From NCBI GenBank assembly GCA_964036275.1, contig OZ038435.1:25587521-25651520 (forward strand): a stretch of DNA of 64,000 nt, given 5' to 3'. Below are positions 57,265-64,000 of the stretch, piece after piece. Position numbers and translations under genes: made by a program. A model generated the notes under the pieces. That model made no database searches. It had not been told where the DNA came from and saw only the letters and a list, made by a program, of their open reading frames with translations. Positions within the stretch are counted from its first letter, which is position 1. The number at the start of each line of letters is the position of its first letter. Source of the DNA: Litoditis marina. Lineage: Eukaryota > Nematoda > Chromadorea > Rhabditida > Rhabditidae.

Positions 57265-58817
57265 GATGGGCTCTGCAGGGCGATATGTACTGAAACACAC
57301 CGATCAGTCTGCGAAAGCTGAACGAAATGAAGCAATGGGAGCTTGGAATGACTCGAAATTATACACAGAACATGTTAACAGGCGAAATAGAGGCAAACGA
57401 ATGTTGGTTTTTAAGAGGATTCATAAAAGCACTCAGGTTATCATTTCTTATGATTCGATTGTCTTTATATTTATTGATGCCAGTTAAGTTATGACTGATA
57501 TCAGCGACACTCATTATAATGAACGGTTCATCAATATGGAGGGTAAATTGAAAGATATTATGATGAAAACATTAGTGAGCGGTGAATGGTTGCTCATTTC
57601 AGCCAGAACACGCACAATTATAGGCCGTATCAATCTCACGTGAAGTCGTTACAGTAAGTAAGTAAGTAACAGTATGATTAGAACTTTAGTTTAATGTTTC
57701 CGGTGCAAAACAAATTTTCATTTATATTACCATAAAGGTACAGCGGAAATAAAACTGATGATTTAATCCAAAGAAATTGGCCCATTCCAGCACGAGATAA
57801 CATTTTAATTTCATACTGTAGGAGTACGTGTAGGGATAGAAACTACTATGGGCGAGCAAATCTAATCTTCTTAAGTAATTAAGTGACTTGATAATTACTT
57901 TTTGACAGATGATAGATGAAATATAGAATGAAATATGTTAGATTCGATCAAATTACGAGCTCCACCTACTACTACGATGTGCTTCAAGTTCCCAAAGTGG
58001 TGAATTCTATATCTAACCGGGTTTTTAGGTAACCTAACCCTTTTTTGGTAACCTTTTTTCAGGTTACCTCATTAGGTAACCGGATGGTAACCTAAAATGA
58101 AAATTCGGTTACCTGTTTTTCTAACGCAAAATGTGGTTTTTACCGTTGGTTTTACCGGTAACCGGATTTCAGTTTTAGGTTACTTCCAGGTTACCTACTA
58201 AGGTAACCTGAAAAAAGGTTACCAAAAAAGGGTTAGGTTACCTGAAAACCCGGTTAGTTGTAGAATTGGCCTCCCAAAGTACCTTCTTCATCGACAACGT
58301 CAAAGTGAAGGAAGAGTAATCTTTGAACTTTGAACTTGTCTTATCTATGAATAATGTGAGATGAAGTAGAAAAGTACGAAAACGTCGAAGTAAGGTGGAG
58401 GCTAAGCACGATGAATCATTCACAAAATATAACACATTTTGATAGCGTACGGGTAAACTTAAAATCTTTAAAATAAGTGGTTTATTTCGAATCCGACCAG
58501 ATGATAGAACCAGCTGTAAAACAAAGAGACTCTTTCCTATTTAGCAATCGATCCTAGACCGCTGTACGTTATAATAAACAGAGCCCCGCCCCCACCGCGC
58601 TATTACACGAAGAATAGCACTGAGTTTATGCCAGAGTTGTCGGTTGGCGCAACACAAGTGTTCCAGTTTTAAATAAGCGCGAACTTCAAAAATTTGATTG
58701 CACTTCAAAAATTTCGCATGTGAGCAAAATTTCTTAATCCAATTCATTCCTCTCGCACTTTTTTGTCTTACGTACGCGAGCTTTCTAATGTGTTATCTTT
58801 ATTCAAGGCAATTCACC
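57265..58817. other. Divergent promoter region of SMIM14 and FANCJ
   Basis: About 1.5 kb lie between two divergent start codons, with a MITE at 57999-58271. An ORF of 74 codons at 57263-57487 (+) overlaps the SMIM14 start on the other strand and is not convincing. No other gene is seen. Confidence 0.45.
57999..58271. mobile_element. GGCC-type MITE of GGTTACC repeats, second copy
   Basis: The sequence runs GGTGAATTCTATATCTAACC ... GGTTAGTTGTAGAATTGGCC with an exact 9 bp duplication TCCCAAAGT (57990-57998, 58272-58280). It is the sister of 45803-46082. It sits between two divergent genes and could affect their promoters. Confidence 0.85.
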
Positions 58818-61800
58818 ATGTCCACGCCATCTGGTAGGACTAGGAAGGAACGAGCCAAAGGTTATTTTTCACAGCTGAAGTCGAAACAAAAGGAAACAAA
58901 GTTGAATTCGATTTCCCAGGCGTTCAGTCGAAAGAGAGTGAGGTTAGTTCAGCGTTTTCTTTTAGATGTAATGGATATCTGCCGGGAAGACTTTATGTAG
59001 ATTGGAGCCGGATCCGGAATCGATTCGTGAATCGGTTTCGGGGTGAATGGTTCGAACCGTTCAGCTCACCAATGATTTCACGGTGTTCTGTAAGGCTAAC
59101 GTCAGCTCTATGTACATATTTGTCATTTGTGGTTCAAAAAACCGCAGCTGTTTATGTTCCGGGCAGCATTCGGTCTTATTCCAATAGTATTTTCGGTTCG
59201 GTTTGTATCTTTGGAACTAGAACACGGTCACTAGAAAACCAGTAGAGATGATACGACAAGATACAACGGTGAGGATATGAAACAATTGAAATGTTCAGAC
59301 GCGTTTCTTTTAGTTATGACTAGTTCCCTATTCTCCAGCTAATGTCAATGACAACTTCTTTTCAGGGTAGCCATCGATAATAGCCGGTTCAAGATGCTAC
59401 CGATGTGCGGCTTCGAGGTAAAATTGCCCGAGGGAATTAATCCGTATCCCACGCAAAAACTGATGATGGTTCGCATTTTGATGGCGTTGAAAACGAGGCA
59501 AAATGTGTTGGCGGAGAGTCCCACTGGCAGTGGTGAGTTTTATTTTGTATTGAAATGAAATTGAGAGTATTTTTGAGCATTACCAACTTGTCTTCGGTGG
59601 TGGAGCCACATCCTTCTGTTCACACTTTCTCCAAACTGTTCAAAGTAAAACTGAACGTCCCAACATAGTGGGGATATTTGTTGTATTTGTGTTTTCCTTT
59701 TTTGTCATAATCCATTCAAAATCATTCGATATCACGCTGTTCCTGTTTATGGTCCAGCTTCTGGCTTATTTAAGGTAAGACATTGGCGCTGCTTGCCAGT
59801 ACCTGTGCATGGATGGCAAAGTATCAAAAATCTCGAGAAGAAGCCAGAACCAATTGTCAAATGCATGGAGCGGAACGAGCAGGTGGTTCATTATTGTTAC
59901 CCTTTTTTGAAATATGAGGCTGAATTGATTTGTTAATATCGTTTACACATTACACCTTTGTGCTGCTGTATGACTTCACAGTTTCACGCCCACATGAAGA
60001 ATGTATGTCTGTGTAGGAATTATGTCGTAAACTTGTGATTTTACCACTACTTTTACTTGCATCCTTACTTCTAGAATAGGCTAGGCTTTCACGTTTAATT
60101 CAACATTTTTTAGTGCCTACGTTCAATGTGCCCATGACGCCCAGGTCAGAGGCGGACGAATTCTCCGAGTCTACCAATGTCGTGGATCTAGAAATGGACG
60201 AGACTGGCGAGTTTCACGAAGCCGCACCGCAGACCCAAGCAAGTAATGCCAACGTGGACGGCGATGGGTTCCGCATTGCACCCCATACTTGTTAGTTTTC
60301 GGTGGTATCTTAGACATATACCATTAAGGCCCTACTTCGACAATAAAATCCCTCTTCAGCATACACCGCCAAGGCCTCTCATAGAAGGGGGAGTCGCGAA
60401 CAAATCCTTGTAAAAAGTAGGGCTCGCGAGCTGTTAACTAACGAGTTCCGTACAAAATCAGCCATAATCTCCCAGATAATAGTTGAATGTCGCTGTTTGG
60501 GGGGGTCGCGACACGAGAAAACACGAAGGGGTCGCGAGAGTTTTAAAGGAATAAGAGGCCCTTGGCGGTGTATGCTCTTCAGATCGAAACACGAATCAAT
60601 GATTTTGCATGTTGCATCAAAAATAGACAAATCCTCATGTTTTTGGCGTAGAAGTAGCCCTTTTTTCCTAGTGTTGGTCGATATCATAGATTAATAAATA
60701 CCCTCTTAAAAGGGTACCACGAACCATTGTTTACACCGTTTCCGTGTGTCCTAATTTGAGTTTTTGAGTACATGAAAACGCAACGAAACCACGCTTTCGG
60801 TTTTCAAAAGTACCAACTGGAGAGCTTTAGATATTTTCCATTTCCTTGTATTCGATTGAGAAACGCTTTCTGTATGATATGAGATGACCGTGTAATTCAC
60901 ATTATTGGGTTCATACCCTAAATGCTCAGCAGCGTTTTGAGAAAGCCCCCCCCCCCCCCTGTTTTGGGTCCGAAGATTTGGGCAACCCCCCCCCCCCAAA
61001 AATTGTCTGATTTAGCGATTTTCTAAATTAAGGGCAAAACCCCATTATATAATGGCTGAGCGGGAGGGCAAAACCCCCCTCTGTGGAAAAATCACAACTC
61101 TGAGGCATTTAGGGTATGATTGGGTTACATATTCAGTTGACTTTAGATTCATCATTTCAGATGAAGACGAGCTAAACGGTGATTTCGTCAGTTCACCTGC
61201 TCCCAGCAAACTTCCACTATCCGTTTTGGTGATTATTTTAATGCTTTTTTTGAGGAAATGATGTATGATGCGGTCAAAAGACCAGACAGAACGAGTTTTT
61301 GGTATGTTGAATACTTCAAACGACGGTGCTCAACTGTTTACCATTTGCCGTTCTACGAGTTCCCAAGATAGCATTCAATAAGTAAGAGCCATTGAGCATC
61401 AGTCCGAATTACTGGAATGTTTTCAGAGAAATTCCTATTTGTCTGAATATGCTGATACTGAAGTTGCTGATGAGAAGCTGGAAAAGGGAACGAAGGAGAA
61501 GCCCGTCGTCACACAATGTACCTGTTTGCCGTGAGTACAGTCTTTTATATCTCGGGTACTCTTGTATGAAAGTCGCTGAAACTGTAGAGTAGGAAGGTTA
61601 GTGCAAGCGAGATTATCGATAGGTCCCCAATTGAAACTATTTTTGTTTTTTCATAATTGAACTGTAACTCCGAACAGTCCGAACAGGATGATGTGAATGA
61701 TGTGATGTGTTGAAATGATGTGTCCTCAAATGATGTGTTCAGAATGCAGTTTCTATTGTTCATTCTTTGATGCTTTGATTCCAATGTTGTTTGAGAGCTT

Positions 61801-63544
61801 GATGTAAATCCGTCCTTGCTTAAATTTGTATGAACCGTTCATCTTTCTCTTCTCTCTCTCTATCCTCTCTCTCTCTCCTTCATTTCCTCCTCCCCTCCTT
61901 CCTTTGAAGAATTATACCCGGGGAAACGGGGTAAAAGGTTCAAGGATGACCCTCACTATGTTTAGGAGGGTCCGTATTTACTACGGAACAAGGACCCACA
62001 AACAAATCGGTCAAGTGGTCAAAGAGTTCCGACGCCTACCGTATGCTGGTGTGATCAGGTTGGTGATGTTTTTCAGTTCCAGTTATGATTCAGCTTTGAT
62101 GGTAATTCCTCATCCGAGAGCGCAATTTCACACAACCTGTCATCATATTGCTCATATACTCTAGAAAGGTTCAGATTTTCAAGTAGTAGCAATAGTAAAC
62201 CTACAGTAATCAGGGAAACAACTCAATAAGTTTGAGTAGTTGAGTTCCTATCGATGTCTTTGAATCTTTAAACATTATTACTTTCTGGCAACTCAATAAT
62301 AATAATTTTTATCAAAGACTGAATCTTCTACTTCGAACACTTTGTTTAAGTAACTATCTTCCAGGCATACTATCATGGGCAGTCGTGAGCAGTCTTGCAT
62401 CAACGATGCGGCCCGCAAGGCTCCCGACATCACAGCCCACTGCAAAGAGTTGATTTCAGAGAAAGGGGTCAGTGAAAGTTGTTTATGGGCAGTTTGCAAT
62501 GTTAAATAGCTTTTTAATTGTTTTTTTCTTGAGTAGCACGAGTTCACAGTTCGAAAAGGTTTATGTGTTTGCAAGTTTACCGAATTTAAACAGGTATAAA
62601 CGTTAACTGGAATGTTGTCTTTTTCCTGAACGATTTTTATTCTTATCAGGATTTTTCAGCTCGGCTGTCAATATCGAAGCAACATGAACACGCATCGATT
62701 GAATCAGAATCCCAAGCACATGAGGAACCTGGTAGAAACATATGTGAGTAGCTTTCGCTGTAGACTTAAGGTCTTGGTCCGATAGTCGGTTGCTCAAGTT
62801 GTGTTTATATTTTCATGTGATTTGTTATGCGCACCATGTTGGTTGTCACGAATGGAAGCTGAGAAACTGGTTCCTCCAAAAGTGATAATCCACATGTATG
62901 TAACTTAGACCGACCGATCAGCTGTGAATTGTGACCCTAAAAACCTAATTGTAGGCGGACGTGGTGTTCGACATGGAGGACCTGGTAGACGCATTGAAGA
63001 CCAGCAAACCGGCTGTCTGTCCCTATTTCACCTCCACCCGTGTACTGACGCAGGACGCAGATCTCATCTTCTGTCCCTTCAGTTACCTTGTCGGTCAGTG
63101 TTGTATATGACTGTAGATCGAATTCCGAATGGTGAAAATGGTTTTTGGTACTGACTCTAACTGTTGGTTTTGGTTGGTTGGAACTTTTTTCACTATTGGT
63201 AAGTAAAGTCCTAAACGGCGCCCTAACATATTTGGTCTGTGAGATTGGATAAATCTTCAATATAAGCATGAAAAACTTCTTCGAAAACTTAAGTTAGCTA
63301 TCAATGAGTTAGTTGAATGCGAAAACTGTTGTCACATCTGCGAAAAAGATCGTTGGCATCGCGATTGCACACACATTTCCTGTTCCAGACCCTATCATTC
63401 GAAATTCGTCTGACGTTACCCTGAAGAACAGCATTGTCATTCTGGATGAAGCCCACAATATTGAGGACACGTGTAGAGAATCAGCTTCTTACACATTCTA
63501 CGAGAAAGAAATCGCCGACGCTTTGCACTCGTTGAAGACGAAAG
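58818..63544 (+). CDS. BRIP1: FANCJ/BRIP1-type DNA helicase, 5' part
   Basis: Eleven exons join in phase to 441 residues: 58818-58942, 59366-59532, 59775-59882, 60114-60290, 61161-61228 (or 61222), 61427-61530, 61966-62058, 62365-62467, 62660-62743, 62955-63093 and 63389-63544, which ends in phase 1 with a donor. The gene runs past the window. The Q-motif region (INPYPTQKLMMVRILMAL) is followed by Walker A SPTGSGKT, split by an intron. Then come RIYYGTRTHKQIGQVVKEF (motif Ia), the Fe-S domain with four cysteines (REQSC, AHCKEL, LGCQY, AVCPYF), DADLIFCPFSYLV, and motif II IVILDEAHNIEDTCRESASY. This order is that of superfamily 2 XPD-like Fe-S helicases; the ESASY after DEAH and the spacing match FANCJ better than RTEL1 or DDX11. 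FANCJ unwinds G-quadruplexes and acts in crosslink repair. An AG acceptor lies ten bases before the start. Confidence 0.92.
60360..60574. mobile_element. hAT-like CATACACCG MITE
   Basis: Ends are CATACACCGCCAAGG and CCTTGGCGGTGTATG, with an exact 8 bp duplication CTCTTCAG (60352-60359, 60575-60582). It lies in the fourth intron of the FANCJ gene. It is related to 38718-39237. Confidence 0.88.
60912..61118. mobile_element. hAT-like C/G-tract MITE with CATACCC ends
   Basis: Ends are CATACCCTAAATG and CATTTAGGGTATG with an exact 8 bp duplication ATTGGGTT (60904-60911, 61119-61126). Two C runs of about 14 bases lie inside. It is in the same FANCJ intron as 60360-60574. Confidence 0.88.
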
Positions 63545-64000
63545 GTAGGTCAAACGAAGAGGAGAGGGTTCGTAGATGATTGAAAACATTTAATAATTCA
63601 TTCGTTCATATGTTTCAGAGCAGACTTCAATCAAAAAACTATCTAATTATATGAACTCACGGAAAAGGGGAAAAAGAAAATAGAATATACCAACACAAAA
63701 TTTAGACATAAAACATTACAAAGCTAATGAAAAATTACTGAAAGACTAATAGTAAAATAGTAACTGCCTCATAAAACATTAAGAAACAATCATACCTAGT
63801 AAAACCTTAAATATTAAAACAACAAACACAAAGCGCCAAATCTACTCACATCCTCATTATAATTTGCAGCAACTGGAACCTAGCAAAACAGTATGTAATT
63901 ATGGTTTCGAAAGCTTACCGTGTTGAAATTATTTCACCAAGTCTTCAAAATGGGGCCAAACGTCTACGGCGTAATGAAATGAAAGTCGGATAAATTTGGA
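63545..64000 (+). other. Start of the next FANCJ intron
   Basis: A-rich sequence follows the donor at 63544/63545. An AG at 63618 could start an exon but the frame stops after about 20 codons, so it is more likely intron. Confidence 0.5.

Noticed and set aside
63618..63690. Possible twelfth FANCJ exon
   Set aside because: The frame set by the previous exon meets a stop after about 20 codons and the peptide is a lysine-rich low-complexity run.

Overview
The window is eukaryotic and animal. Its genes are split into many short exons with GT..AG introns. Six spliced protein-coding genes can be read, and most of the rest is repeats and small non-autonomous transposons. The organism is probably an invertebrate. 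Cysteine-rich Kunitz genes, many TTTCAG-type acceptors, and a 3' splice site a few bases upstream of all five start codons that can be placed suggest a lineage with spliced-leader trans-splicing, such as a nematode or flatworm. This is inference, not identification.

Positions 1 to about 22,082 form one large satellite locus with no recognisable gene. Array A is 22-25 bp units around CGCGCTCTATGTTA. Array B is 18 or 33 bp units around GTCTATGTAAGCCCCACT. Between them lie about ten copies of a 250-400 bp module, all in the + orientation. Each module has a GC-rich hairpin bounded by ACAAGG/CCTTGT, usually an AT-rich TATA-like stretch, and often a splice-donor-like AAAAG|GTGAG or GTATTT just before array B. 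A 3.1 kb LTR-type element (15,721-18,845) with two internal tandem arrays and a 603 bp hAT-type MITE (19,462-20,064) are inserted in the locus. The repeats stop sharply inside a module at 22,082.

22,732-26,114 (-) holds pieces of a small Kunitz-domain gene. 27,890-40,959 (-) is a large gene for a type I membrane protein with four complete Kunitz domains plus one orphan half-domain, a 1.7 kb threonine-rich mucin-like exon, one transmembrane helix and a charged cytoplasmic tail. 41,941-46,271 (-) is GTF2H2, the p44 subunit of TFIIH (377 aa, ten exons). 49,164-51,937 (+) is mitochondrial GrpE (254 aa, seven exons). 52,540-55,679 (+) is the protein phosphatase 6 catalytic subunit (340 aa, nine exons). 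56,218-57,264 (-) is SMIM14 (99 aa, three exons). 58,818 to beyond 63,544 (+) is the 5' third of the FANCJ/BRIP1 helicase, cut off by the window end.

The introns and intergenic stretches are full of short terminal-inverted-repeat elements. Many have exact target-site duplications: 8 bp (hAT-like), 9 bp (Mutator-like) or TA (Tc1/mariner-like), and some are nested. Three tRNA-derived SINE-like copies are also present. No autonomous transposase or reverse transcriptase was found. The genes form no obvious pathway, although TFIIH p44 and FANCJ both act in DNA repair.
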